Shown: positions 7,011 to 14,876, numbered from the stretch's first letter. The stretch: DNA of 14,995 bases from an uncultured Clostridia bacterium (GCA_944389715.1 CALXNI010000025.1:1-14995); one strand, 5' to 3'. Translations and numbers: made by a program. The notes: generated by a model not told the origin, from the letters alone.

Positions 7011-9443
7011 TTATTCTTCTTCTTTTTCAGAAATTTTTTCTATACTTACAACTTTTCCTTCATTTGTTCTCATTAATGTAACTCCTTGTGTTGATCTTCC
7101 AAGTATACTTATTTCTGAAACATTTATTCTAATAATTGTTCCTGTATCTGTTATAAGCATTACATCATCAGCTTCTTCTACAATTCTAATTCCCACTATA
7201 GATCCTGTTTTAGGTGTTATCTTATATGTTATTACTCCTTTTCCTCCTCTTGTTTGTACTCTATATTCATCAAGTTCTGTTCTTTTTCCAAACCCGTTTT
7301 CTGTAATTGCAAGCAGTGTTGCATTAGCTCCTGCTATAACAGATTCCATTCCTATTACTTGATCATCCTTATTTAATCTAATTCCAATTACTCCTTGAGA
7401 TGTTCTTCCCATTGGCCTTACATCTTTTTCATCAAATGTAATAGACATTCCTTGTTTAGTAACTAATACTATATTATCTTCTCCATCTGTTAATCTTACG
7501 TCTATTAACTCATCTTCACCTTTTAATGTTATTGATAATAATCCTGTTTTTCTTGCTGAATTATATTCTGCTAAACTTGTTTTCTTTATAATACCTTCTC
7601 TTGTTGCAAATAATAAATATTTTCCTTCTGCAAAATTTTGAATTGGTATTACAGCCGAAATTTTTTCTCCAGCATCTAGGCTAAGCAAGTTTACTATTGC
7701 TGTACCTCTTGCTGTTCTTCCTGCTTCTGGAATTTCATATCCTCTTAATTTATATAATTTACCTTTATTACTAAAGAATAAAATTGTATCATGTGTAGAT
7801 GCTGTAAATATTTGTTTTACAAAATCATCTTCTCTTGTTGCAATACCGGTAATACCTTTTCCACCTCTTTTTTGGCTCTTATATGTATCTATTGGCATTC
7901 TTTTTATATACCCAAAATGTGTTAAAGCAATTACAGTTTGTTCTTCTTTAATTAAATCTTCAACATCAAATTCCCCTTCTGCTGCAACTATTTTTGTTAA
8001 TCTTTCATCTCCAAATTTATCTCTTATTTCTATGAGTTCATCTTTTATTATTCCATATACGAGTGTTTCACTAGATAGTACTTCTTTTAAATATGCAATT
8101 AATTTCATCAATTCATTATATTCTTCTTCTATTTTCTCTCTTTGCAATCCAGATAGTGTTTTTAATCTCATATCTAATATTGCTTGTGCTTGTATTTCCG
8201 AAAGTCCAAATCTTTCCATTAATCTTTCTTTTGCATCATCATATGCTGCTCTGATAATTGCAATTACTTCATCTATATTATCTAATGCTATTTTTAATCC
8301 CTCTAAAATATGGGCTCTTGCTTCTGCTTTATCTAAATCAAATTTTGTTCTTCTTAAAACAACGTTTTTTCTATGTTCTATATAATGATCTAAACATTCT
8401 CTTAATGTTAATATTTCTGGTTTACCATCTACTAATGCAAGCATAATAATTCCAAAAGTATCTTGCATTTGAGTATTTTTATATAATTGATTTAAAACTA
8501 CTTGAGGATTTGCATCTCTTTTTAATTCTATAACTATTCTTACTTTATCTTGTCTATCTGACTCATCACGTATTGCAGATATTCCTTCTATTCTCTTTTC
8601 TTTTACAAGTTCTGCTATGTGTTCTATTAGTTTAGCTTTATTTACTTGGTAAGGAAGAGAAGAAACAATTATTCTTTGTTTGTTTCCACTCATTTCTTCT
8701 ATTTCTGCTTCTGCTCTTAATGTTATTTTTCCTCTACCAGTTGTATATGCTTGTTTTATACCTTCTCTTCCTAATATTGTAGCACCTGTTGGAAAATCTG
8801 GACCTTTAATTACACTCATTAAGTCTTCATTTGTTACTTCATCTTCATCTATTATTTTTATAATTCCATTTATTACTTCTGTTAAATTATGTGGAGGAAT
8901 ATTAGTTGCCATACCAACTGCAATACCTGATGAACCATTAACTAATAATGCTGGTATTTTTGCAGGCAATACAACTGGTTCTTGTAATCTATCATCAAAG
9001 TTTGGCATAAAATCTACTGTATTTTTTTCTATATCTGTAAGCATATTTAACGCAATTTTTGACATTCTTGCTTCTGTGTAACGATAAGCTGCTGGAGGAT
9101 CACCATCTATTGATCCAAAATTACCATGTCCATCTATCATCATATACCTTAAAGAAAAGTCTTGTGCCATTCTAACTAATGCATCATATACAGATGCATC
9201 TCCATGTGGATGATATCTTCCTAAAACGTCTCCAACTGTTGTTGCACATTTTCTATATGGTTTATCTGGAGTAAAACCATCTTCATGCATAGTATATAAA
9301 ATCCTTCTATGTACTGGTTTCATACCATCTCTAACATCAGGAAGTGCACGTGCTACAATAACACTCATTGCATAATCAATATATGCTGTTTTCATTTCAT
9401 TTTCAATATCTCTACGTATTATATTTTCTTCTGCCTTATCCAT
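7011..9443 (-). CDS. gyrA: DNA gyrase subunit A
   Basis: GyrA is the DNA-breaking subunit of gyrase, which adds negative supercoils; the partner gyrB is not in the window. It is 810 residues, normal length. The catalytic tyrosine is Y122 in AAYRYTEARMSKI. The GyrA box QKRGGKG, near residues 522-528, distinguishes it from ParC and allows DNA wrapping. The C-terminal beta-pinwheel repeats follow. The quinolone-determining region reads HPHGDASVYDALVRMAQ, with A83 and D87 in E. coli numbering. The RBS AAGAGGTT precedes ATG 9443. It ends in an acidic EKEEE. There is no in-frame CGG codon. It has its own promoter, with a shared terminator behind that promoter. Confidence 0.96.
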   Translation of the reverse strand: MDKAEENIIRRDIENEMKTAYIDYAMSVIVARALPDVRDGMKPVHRRILYTMHEDGFTPDKPYRKCATTVGDVLGRYHPHGDASVYDALVRMAQDFSLRYMMIDGHGNFGSIDGDPPAAYRYTEARMSKIALNMLTDIEKNTVDFMPNFDDRLQEPVVLPAKIPALLVNGSSGIAVGMATNIPPHNLTEVINGIIKIIDEDEVTNEDLMSVIKGPDFPTGATILGREGIKQAYTTGRGKITLRAEAEIEEMSGNKQRIIVSSLPYQVNKAKLIEHIAELVKEKRIEGISAIRDESDRQDKVRIVIELKRDANPQVVLNQLYKNTQMQDTFGIIMLALVDGKPEILTLRECLDHYIEHRKNVVLRRTKFDLDKAEARAHILEGLKIALDNIDEVIAIIRAAYDDAKERLMERFGLSEIQAQAILDMRLKTLSGLQREKIEEEYNELMKLIAYLKEVLSSETLVYGIIKDELIEIRDKFGDERLTKIVAAEGEFDVEDLIKEEQTVIALTHFGYIKRMPIDTYKSQKRGGKGITGIATREDDFVKQIFTASTHDTILFFSNKGKLYKLRGYEIPEAGRTARGTAIVNLLSLDAGEKISAVIPIQNFAEGKYLLFATREGIIKKTSLAEYNSARKTGLLSITLKGEDELIDVRLTDGEDNIVLVTKQGMSITFDEKDVRPMGRTSQGVIGIRLNKDDQVIGMESVIAGANATLLAITENGFGKRTELDEYRVQTRGGKGVITYKITPKTGSIVGIRIVEEADDVMLITDTGTIIRINVSEISILGRSTQGVTLMRTNEGKVVSIEKISEKEEE

Positions 9444-9482
9444 TGTTTTAACCTCTTTTCATCTATTATTTCATCTTTTCAT

Positions 9483-9511
9483 ATTATATATTAACAAATT
9501 TCATTATGCAA
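9483..9511 (-). promoter_or_regulatory. gyrA promoter
   Basis: The -35 is TTGCAT (9511-9506), the spacer 17 nt and the -10 TATAAT (9488-9483). The -10 lies about 40 nt before the gyrA start. Confidence 0.65.
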
Positions 9512-9521
9512 GAAAAAACAC

Positions 9522-9549
9522 AAAAAAACCGTATATCCGTACGGTTTTT
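9522..9549. terminator. Bidirectional intrinsic terminator after the DUF2442 gene
   Basis: The stem AAAACCGTA (9525-9533) pairs with TACGGTTTT (9540-9548) around a 6-nt loop. Each arm carries an A or T run, so on the minus strand it ends in TTTTTTT (9528-9522). It would end the DUF4160-DUF2442 transcript just before the gyrA promoter. Confidence 0.8.
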
Positions 9550-9579
9550 AAATATTAGATATATGATTTTAATAGATTT

Positions 9580-9828
9580 TTATATTATTATTCCATTTTT
9601 CCAAATTTCTTCACTCGATAAATCTAAATCGTCATTCCAAATAATTCCATATCCACCGAGATCAACTTTAACTTTATTAAATAAGTTTTTATTTCTTAAA
9701 TACTTAAAGGCCTCATTTTTTTTAATTAATATTTTCATATCATATTTTTTCTTTTCTCCACTTTCAAACACGACTTCTAAAACCATATTTTCTAATGGTT
9801 TAACAAATTTAATTTTATGAAAATTCAT
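9580..9828 (-). CDS. DUF2442 protein, partner of the DUF4160 protein
   Basis: This 82-residue cytosolic protein is recognised as DUF2442 from its pattern: an N-terminal VKPLENMVLEVVFESGEKKKYD strand pair and a C-terminal GYGIIWNDDLDLSSEEIW. The GGYGIxWxxDxDLSxxxIW ending is the family hallmark. It lies 20 nt after the DUF4160 gene with a GGAAAGGGG RBS between them. Such pairs have been proposed as toxin-antitoxin-like modules, but the biochemical role is not settled, and I do not assign toxin or antitoxin here. It is followed by the terminator at 9522-9549. Confidence 0.82.
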   Translation of the reverse strand: MNFHKIKFVKPLENMVLEVVFESGEKKKYDMKILIKKNEAFKYLRNKNLFNKVKVDLGGYGIIWNDDLDLSSEEIWKNGIII

Positions 9829-9848
9829 AATAACGCCCCTTTCCTATA

Positions 9849-10103
9849 TTAACTCAGTGGTTCTATTTTTTTAAATTCTTGAGTTTCCCATATTAATTTA
9901 ATTTCTTCTTTATGTAGAATCATCCACTCTGTAACTAATTTTAATGCTCTTTTAGGTAATTCTCCTTCTATTATCTCTAAAGTTTGAATGTCTATAATAG
10001 CAATGTTTTTATTATATATTGCATGAATGTGCGGTGGATTATGCTCATTTGCAAAGAAATACATCTTTACTATAATTCCATAAAATCTTGAAATTTCTGG
10101 CAT
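9849..10103 (-). CDS. DUF4160 protein
   Basis: This 84-residue protein matches DUF4160: MPEISRFYGIIVKMYFFANEHNPPHIHAIY, with the family's conserved HNPPHIHA motif, and a C-terminal RALKLVTEWMILHKEEI helix. The His-rich HxPPHxH signature may bind metal or form an active site; this is inference. The RBS GAAGGA precedes ATG 10103. It is first in a two-gene operon with the DUF2442 protein, with its own promoter containing an inverted repeat, which could allow autoregulation. Confidence 0.88.
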   Translation of the reverse strand: MPEISRFYGIIVKMYFFANEHNPPHIHAIYNKNIAIIDIQTLEIIEGELPKRALKLVTEWMILHKEEIKLIWETQEFKKIEPLS

Positions 10104-10120
10104 ATTTTTCCTTCTTTCAT

Positions 10121-10149
10121 ATTATACTATTTTGCCTTCTTTTTGGCAA
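10121..10149 (-). promoter_or_regulatory. DUF4160-DUF2442 operon promoter with inverted repeat
   Basis: The -35 is TTGCCA (10149-10144), the spacer 17 nt and the -10 TATAAT (10126-10121). The inverted repeat TTGCC/GGCAA (10132-10136 and 10145-10149) overlaps the -35 and spacer and could be an operator or a weak hairpin ending the upstream gene. Confidence 0.65.
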
Positions 10150-10152
10150 TAT

Positions 10153-10887
10153 TTAAACTAATTTATTTGCAAGTTCTATTTCTTCATCAGATAGGTTGAA
10201 ATTTTTTCCATTATTTTTAATTAAATTATGTAAGTTTTCTACTACTCTTGCTTTTGTTATGACATTTTCTAATGGCATAACTATTTCTAATTCTTTTTCC
10301 ATTTTATTATATTGTTTTTCCATATTAGTAAAATCTCGATTATTATAATATTCATTCCAAATAGATATGTATTTATCAATTTTTTCTATAGATTCTATTT
10401 GAGAGGTCATATTATTTTCTATATTATTATTAACTGTATTTAAAATTGTATTTTTTCCTTTTTTTATTAAATTTGCTGTATTATTATTTATTAAATCTTT
10501 TTCTTTCGCTTTGTTAATTCCCCAGTCTAAAACATCTGATACAGAATCTATTAAACCACCTTTTTTAATAACATCTTTTACTTGTGACATATTTTCAAAT
10601 TTACCAGTAAAAATACCTAAAACACTTTTTCCTAAATCTACTACATTATCTATTGCAGTTTTTATTCCAGCTTTAAAGCCATCTGTTATTATACTATCTT
10701 TTATTTCTATAACTTCATCTTCAATTAAATCTGGTAGAATAGCCCTTAATCCTAAATTAATTCCACCATTAATTACTTGTCCTAAATTGGATTCTAAAAA
10801 ATTTTTTTGTTTTTCATAAGTAACCTCTTGAGCATTGTTATTTTCTAAGTTAATATTTTTATTTATTTCTAATTCATTATTATTCAT
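10153..10887 (-). CDS. Hypothetical helical protein, 244 aa
   Basis: I do not recognise this protein. A strong GGGAGG RBS lies 6 nt before ATG 10887. The N-terminus (1-30) is Asn-rich and polar. Residues about 34-130 are amphipathic and alternate Gly-rich apolar stretches (LGQVINGGINLGLRAILPDL, VVDLGKSVLGIFTGKF) with acidic helices. The C-terminal half is Asn/Lys-rich and probably coiled (IWNEYYNNRDFTNMEKQYNKMEKELE). There is no signal peptide or clear membrane helix. Codon use is as AT-rich as the T4SS genes. It follows the CpaE-like gene across a repeat-filled gap, so operon membership is uncertain. A T4SS accessory role or a membrane-active helix bundle are both possible. Confidence 0.75.
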   Translation of the reverse strand: MNNNELEINKNINLENNNAQEVTYEKQKNFLESNLGQVINGGINLGLRAILPDLIEDEVIEIKDSIITDGFKAGIKTAIDNVVDLGKSVLGIFTGKFENMSQVKDVIKKGGLIDSVSDVLDWGINKAKEKDLINNNTANLIKKGKNTILNTVNNNIENNMTSQIESIEKIDKYISIWNEYYNNRDFTNMEKQYNKMEKELEIVMPLENVITKARVVENLHNLIKNNGKNFNLSDEEIELANKLV

Positions 10888-10901
10888 ATAAACCTCCCTA
10901 T

Positions 10902-11014
10902 AAATTGTAATTTGTTTTTGTGATGTGTGAGGTGCGAAGTGTGAGGTGTGCTTTTTAGAGATAGGCTACGTAAGGCTTACCCTAATTTCCCACATCCCAC
11001 AACCCACTTCTCAC
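10902..11014. repeat. Imperfect inverted-repeat element with shared 15-mer
   Basis: The intergenic gap between the CpaE-like and hypothetical genes holds the 15-mer AAATTGTAATTTGTT (10902-10916), also found at both window ends. It also holds a G/T-rich arm (10927-10950, repeating GTGAGGTG) facing a C/A-rich arm (10991-11014, repeating CCCAC). About 17 of 24 facing positions pair, counting G-U. Between them lies the palindrome GTAAGGCTTAC near 10970-10980. It may be a degenerate mobile repeat or act as a terminator for the T4SS half-operon. Confidence 0.5.
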
Positions 11015-11017
11015 TTC

Positions 11018-12241
11018 TCATTCAAATTCCAATTTTTTTATTTTTTTTTTATAATCATTTTTTATTTTTTTATTAATAATTTTTATATTTTTATTTATTA
11101 TTAAATTATAATTAATATTTATTTTTATTTTTCCTAAAATTTTAAAATCAGAAAATAGTAATTTTAAAATTTTATCATCTATTGAATTAATATTTATTTT
11201 ATTAAAAATAATATTTATTTTTTCTTTTTTTATATTCCATTTATTAATATATATATCTAATAAATTTCTACTTTTTTTTAATTCTATTAAATTTGGCTCT
11301 ACTAAAAATAAAACTAAATCAGATAATTTTAATATTTCTTTTGTATATTCAAAAAAACATTCTGAAGAATTATCTATAATAATTAAATCATATTTATTCT
11401 TTAATTCATTTAATTGGATGGGAAATTCTTCCTTTGTTTTGTTGTAATTTTCATCTACTAAAATCTTTGTGCCACATAATATATCAATGCTTTTATTTAC
11501 TTTATTAATTAAATTATTTATATTTATTTTTTCCTCATTTAATTTATTTTTTTTATAATATTTTTTTATTCCAAATATTGAATTAATACTACTATTTAAA
11601 ATATCAAAATCAATTATTAATATTTTTTTGTTTTTTAATATTTTAGCAAAAATTGTACAAAAAGAACTTTTTCCTATTCCACCTGTTCCAATAACACTAA
11701 TAATTTTTTTATTATTTTTTTCTTTATTTATTTTTTTATTTTTTATATAATTATTTAAATTATTTTTTATATTTTTTATTTTATTATTATTAAATATTTT
11801 TAAATTTATTTTTTTATTATTTTTTTCTAAAATTATTTTTTTTAATTGTTTTATTTCTTCATTAATTTCTATTTCTTTTTTTATATTATTTTTTTCATTA
11901 ATTTTTTTAATCAATTCTTCGATTGTTAATTCATTATTATAAAATACATTAAATATTCCTTTTGATATTAAATAATTTTTTATTTCTTCATTTTTTTCTT
12001 TTAAAATTGCAAATATTTCTATATTATTTTTTATTTTTTTTATTTTATTAATAAGTTCCTTAAAATTATATTCTCCTGGCAATAATTCGCTAATTATTAT
12101 TAAATCAGTTTCTCCATTTTTTTCCAACATTTCAATAATACCTTCTTGGTATTGAATATCATTACCTATAATATTAAAATCTGTTTTTTCTTTTAATATT
12201 TTATTTATATTTGGATTTTTTAGTGCAGTTATTATATTCAT
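11018..12241 (-). CDS. CpaE/TadZ-like ATPase with pseudo-receiver domain
   Basis: This is a MinD/ParA-superfamily ATPase of 407 residues. Residues 1-115 resemble a response-regulator receiver, but the phospho-acceptor at the end of strand 3 is Ser51 (DLIIISELLPG), so it is a pseudo-receiver as in CpaE/TadZ. A low-complexity Lys/Asn/Ile linker spans 120-178. The ATPase domain has P-loop GTGGIGKSS (185-193) without the leading signature Lys of ParA, an LIIDFD segment (208-213) and Walker B LIIIDNSS (286-293). CpaE/TadZ proteins position secretion or pilus machines at the cell pole; its place 40 nt behind virB4 suggests it localises or regulates this T4SS. Base composition is the most AT-rich in the window. 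Confidence 0.75.
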   Translation of the reverse strand: MNIITALKNPNINKILKEKTDFNIIGNDIQYQEGIIEMLEKNGETDLIIISELLPGEYNFKELINKIKKIKNNIEIFAILKEKNEEIKNYLISKGIFNVFYNNELTIEELIKKINEKNNIKKEIEINEEIKQLKKIILEKNNKKINLKIFNNNKIKNIKNNLNNYIKNKKINKEKNNKKIISVIGTGGIGKSSFCTIFAKILKNKKILIIDFDILNSSINSIFGIKKYYKKNKLNEEKININNLINKVNKSIDILCGTKILVDENYNKTKEEFPIQLNELKNKYDLIIIDNSSECFFEYTKEILKLSDLVLFLVEPNLIELKKSRNLLDIYINKWNIKKEKINIIFNKININSIDDKILKLLFSDFKILGKIKININYNLIINKNIKIINKKIKNDYKKKIKKLEFE

Positions 12242-12281
12242 ATTTATTTACCTCTTATTTTATATTTATTATTTCTAATTT

Positions 12282-14080
12282 TTAAATTATAATTTCTTTT
12301 TCAAATTCATCTACATCTATTTTTGTTAAAATATGTTCTTCGTTTGCAAACATTAAACATTCTCCTCTTTTTAATGATTTAATTTCGATTTTTTCTTTTT
12401 CAGATAAATTTGTGTATTTACTTAAAATTAAAATATTTTCTTCTTCTAACGAAAAAAATATTTTATTACTTGAATTATTTAATATGCTTTTTCCATATGT
12501 ACCTTCATCTAAACTAAATAGATCTGAGACGTCTTGTGTTATTGCAATACTGCTACCGCCATATTTTCTAATTGTTTTAAATATTTTATATATAAAACTT
12601 GCAACATCTTTATTAGAAGTAATACCTATCAATCTCCATACTTCGTCTAAATAAATTGCTTTTTTAACATTTCTATTATTTTTTATTTTATCCCAGAATA
12701 AATCAATAAATAAATACATTCCATATTTTAAATTTTCTTCTCCTAAATCATAAACATCTGCAATAATTAATTTATTATTTAATTCTATATTTGTATAATT
12801 ATTAAAAAAATTAAGCGAACCTTTTACAAATGGAATTAATTTAATTTGCATTTTTTTAGTTCTTTTATCTTTTCCTAAAATATTATATAGATCCTCCAAT
12901 AAAGGCATATCTTTACTTTCTTTAAAACTTGGTTTTATATTTATTTTATTATCATCTGTTTTGAATAGACTTTTGTCTTCGAAAGTTATTTGTTTTTTTT
13001 CATAACATTCAATTAATTTTTCTTCTAAAAGTGCTTTTTCTTCTTCATTTAATTCTCCAAATATTAAATTAAAAAACCCAATTAATCTAGCTATTTTTGT
13101 AGCTAAATATCCTTTTTCATCTTCTATTGATTCTTGTCTTATATCTAAAATATTTATATATGTATTAGAATTTGGACCTATTTTTAATATGACTCCATTT
13201 AAATTATTTGCAATTTTCTCATACTCTCGTTCTGGATCTATTACATATTGCTCTATTCCTAAAAATCTATATCTTAAAATCATAAGTTTAGTATAAAATG
13301 ATTTTCCGAGATCCACTTGTTCCAAAAATGCACATATTTGCATTTTTATATTTTTCTTGATTATATCTATCTATAAAAACTAAAGAATCATTATAGATAT
13401 TAGTCCCACAAAATATTCCTTCTTCATCAAATAAACTTGAAGATATAAATGGATATGTTGCTACGAGGCCACTAGTTAATATATTTCTTCTACTTGCATA
13501 CTTTACATCATTATGGTTTTCCATTATTGGCAAACATGATAAAAATAATTGCTCTTGTCTAAAATTTGCTCTTCTTGTTTTTAATCCGCATACTTTCTAA
13601 AATTCCTTCAACTTTATTTATTAAATATTCTTGCTCCTGAATATTTTCTGAAAATAAATTAATATAAATGTATAAATAATATAAATCTTCATTATTTACT
13701 TGTATTTCTTTTCTAATATATTTTGCGTCATTATATGTAAAAGTTGCTATATCAATATCTTGTTTATTTTGGTTTCCTTCTTTTAAGTCTACACCTACAT
13801 TTGCAATATGATATGTCAAATTTCTTATAACTTTATATGGATCTTGTTTTTCATAAAAAATTGATATATTCATATTTAAATTAGAGTCTAATAATCTTTT
13901 TAAAATTAAATCATTATATTCTCTATAATAATTAACTATAATTATTCCTGAAAAATAAATGTTATCTATTTCAATAAATTTTGGATTATTTAAATTTATA
14001 TATGATGGAGAAATATTATCTTTTTCAGTAAATATTCCTTTTAATTTTTTATTTTTTATTTTATTTTTAAAAATTTTTAT
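12282..14080 (-). CDS. virB4: VirB4 T4SS ATPase, read across two CGG +1 shifts
   Basis: VirB4 energises T4SS assembly at the inner membrane. In the standard reading it is three open frames. Joined by two +1 shifts it gives 598 residues, near family length. The N-domain comes first. Then the conserved KTRRANFRQEQLFLSCLP lies just after shift 1 (Gly165). Walker A FGTSGSGKS (residues 252-260) contains shift 2 (Gly258), YVIDPEREY follows, Walker B YLDEVW is near 476-481, and TQD near 514-516. No ATG, GTG or TTG exists in frame before residue 70. GGAGG at 14091-14087 sits 6 nt before ATA 14080, where a Met would restore a sensible N-terminus. It lies 29 nt after the preceding gene. The alternatives are a pseudogene or sequence error, but all other codons look conserved and no other stop interrupts it. 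Confidence 0.8.
13306..13308 (-). other. Candidate +1 frameshift site 3 (CGG in VirB4 Walker A)
   Basis: Frame 0 reads GGA TCT CGG AAA and stops 5 codons later at TAA. Skipping the C (13308) gives GGA TCT GGA AAA TCA, i.e. G-S-G-K-S, the exact P-loop. Without the shift the protein ends inside the P-loop. Confidence 0.72.
13586..13588 (-). other. Candidate +1 frameshift site 2 (CGG in VirB4 N-domain)
   Basis: Frame 0 reads AGT ATG CGG ATT and stops 9 codons after CGG at TAG. Skipping the C (13588) gives ATG GGA TTA AAA ACA AGA AGA, i.e. M-G-L-K-T-R-R, the start of the conserved TRRANFRQEQ block of VirB4. Confidence 0.7.
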
Positions 14081-14109
14081 TTTTATCCTCCTTTCTGAAT
14101 TGTAATTTA

Positions 14110-14691
14110 TTAATTTTCTAATAAACTTTTTCTTGAATTAAAAAAAGAATATAAAATTTTTTCCGTAGCTGTTTTCTCTGATATATCCATAACACTATTT
14201 CCACATCTTGATAAACATTCTTTTATGTTAAAATATTTATCATTTAATTTATCAAAAATTATTTTTTCATAATTTTCATTTATTTTTTGTTTTTTATTTT
14301 CTGGAAATTCTCTTATAAGAATATAAAAATTTTTAGAAGAAGATTTTTTATTTTTGTTTGTTCTTTGAATAAAATCTATATATTTATTAGATAATAATTT
14401 TATATTTTTATTTTCCTCTTTTATTTGATTTTTTATTTTGGAAATGTGTTTAGATAAATCTTCTTTATTACTTTGAATTAAAATTTGAATATTAAAATTA
14501 CATGTTTTTAAAAATATTTTATAAGAATTTAAAATTGCCTCTTTTTCTAAATTGGATTTTAGATTAAAGTTAATTGGTATAATTTTTATTATTTTTACAT
14601 ATGAATTATCTTTTAATTTTATTATACCATTTTCATATATTTTATCAAAAGGCAACCAATCCTGAACTGAATTGATTTTATTTGATTTCAA
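14110..14691 (-). CDS. TraC/VirB4 N-domain-like T4SS protein
   Basis: This 193-residue soluble protein is first in the right T4SS half-operon. Its segment WLPFDKIYENGIIKLKDNSY, followed by VKIIKIIPINFNLKS and a conserved FLKTCNFNIQILIQSNKEDL, resembles the N-terminal domain of TraC/VirB4-type proteins that occurs separately upstream of VirB4 in Bacillota conjugation modules. The C-terminal half is charged and helical. There is no signal peptide or membrane helix. The start is TTG, with GGGAGGAG just upstream and no better ATG. VirB4 follows after 29 nt. Function is inferred from context and similarity by eye; a role as VirB4 partner is likely. Confidence 0.58.
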   Translation of the reverse strand: MKSNKINSVQDWLPFDKIYENGIIKLKDNSYVKIIKIIPINFNLKSNLEKEAILNSYKIFLKTCNFNIQILIQSNKEDLSKHISKIKNQIKEENKNIKLLSNKYIDFIQRTNKNKKSSSKNFYILIREFPENKKQKINENYEKIIFDKLNDKYFNIKECLSRCGNSVMDISEKTATEKILYSFFNSRKSLLEN

Positions 14692-14711
14692 TTTCTCCTC
14701 CCTTCTTTTTT

Positions 14712-14740
14712 ATATTACAATTTTTTCCAGTATAAGTCAA
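14712..14740 (-). promoter_or_regulatory. Promoter of the right T4SS half-operon
   Basis: The -35 is TTGACT (14740-14735), the spacer 17 nt and the -10 TAATAT (14717-14712), giving a short leader before the RBS and TTG 14691. It is close to the sigma-A consensus. The dyad-like 15-mer at 14766-14780 lies 25 nt upstream. Confidence 0.75.
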
Positions 14741-14765
14741 TATTTTTCGTTTTACAAAATTCGAC

Positions 14766-14819
14766 AAATTGTAATTTGTTGTCTAGAGATTAGAGATTAG
14801 AGGTTGGAAATTAGAATTT
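14766..14819. repeat. 15-mer and GAGATTA heptad tract, right copy
   Basis: The 15-mer AAATTGTAATTTGTT (14766-14780) is followed by a GAGATTA/GAGGTTG tandem (about 14785-14815). This is the inverted counterpart of 77-126, and the two match closely. The tract separates the T4SS promoter from the REP array. Confidence 0.6.
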
Positions 14820-14825
14820 AAAAAT

Positions 14826-14848
14826 GTAGGGACGGAAATCTGCCGTCC
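14826..14848 (+). repeat. Single REP-like hairpin
   Basis: GTAG (14826-14829) is followed by stem GGACGG (14830-14835) and CCGTCC (14843-14848). It is one of two hairpin modules present in the right composite repeat but absent from the left copy. Confidence 0.7.
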
Positions 14849-14876
14849 GAAAAATACGAAATTTATTGCAAATGTT

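Noticed and set aside
10511..10819. Plus-strand open frame antisense to the hypothetical gene
   Set aside because: The minus-strand gene has a strong RBS and coherent composition; the antisense frame is its shadow. The same applies to plus-strand frames over gyrA and ileS.
12282..13873. Three separate small genes in place of one virB4
   Set aside because: The pieces join exactly at CGG sites into one conserved protein; the internal ATGs (13343, 13533) lack ribosome binding sites and split the P-loop.
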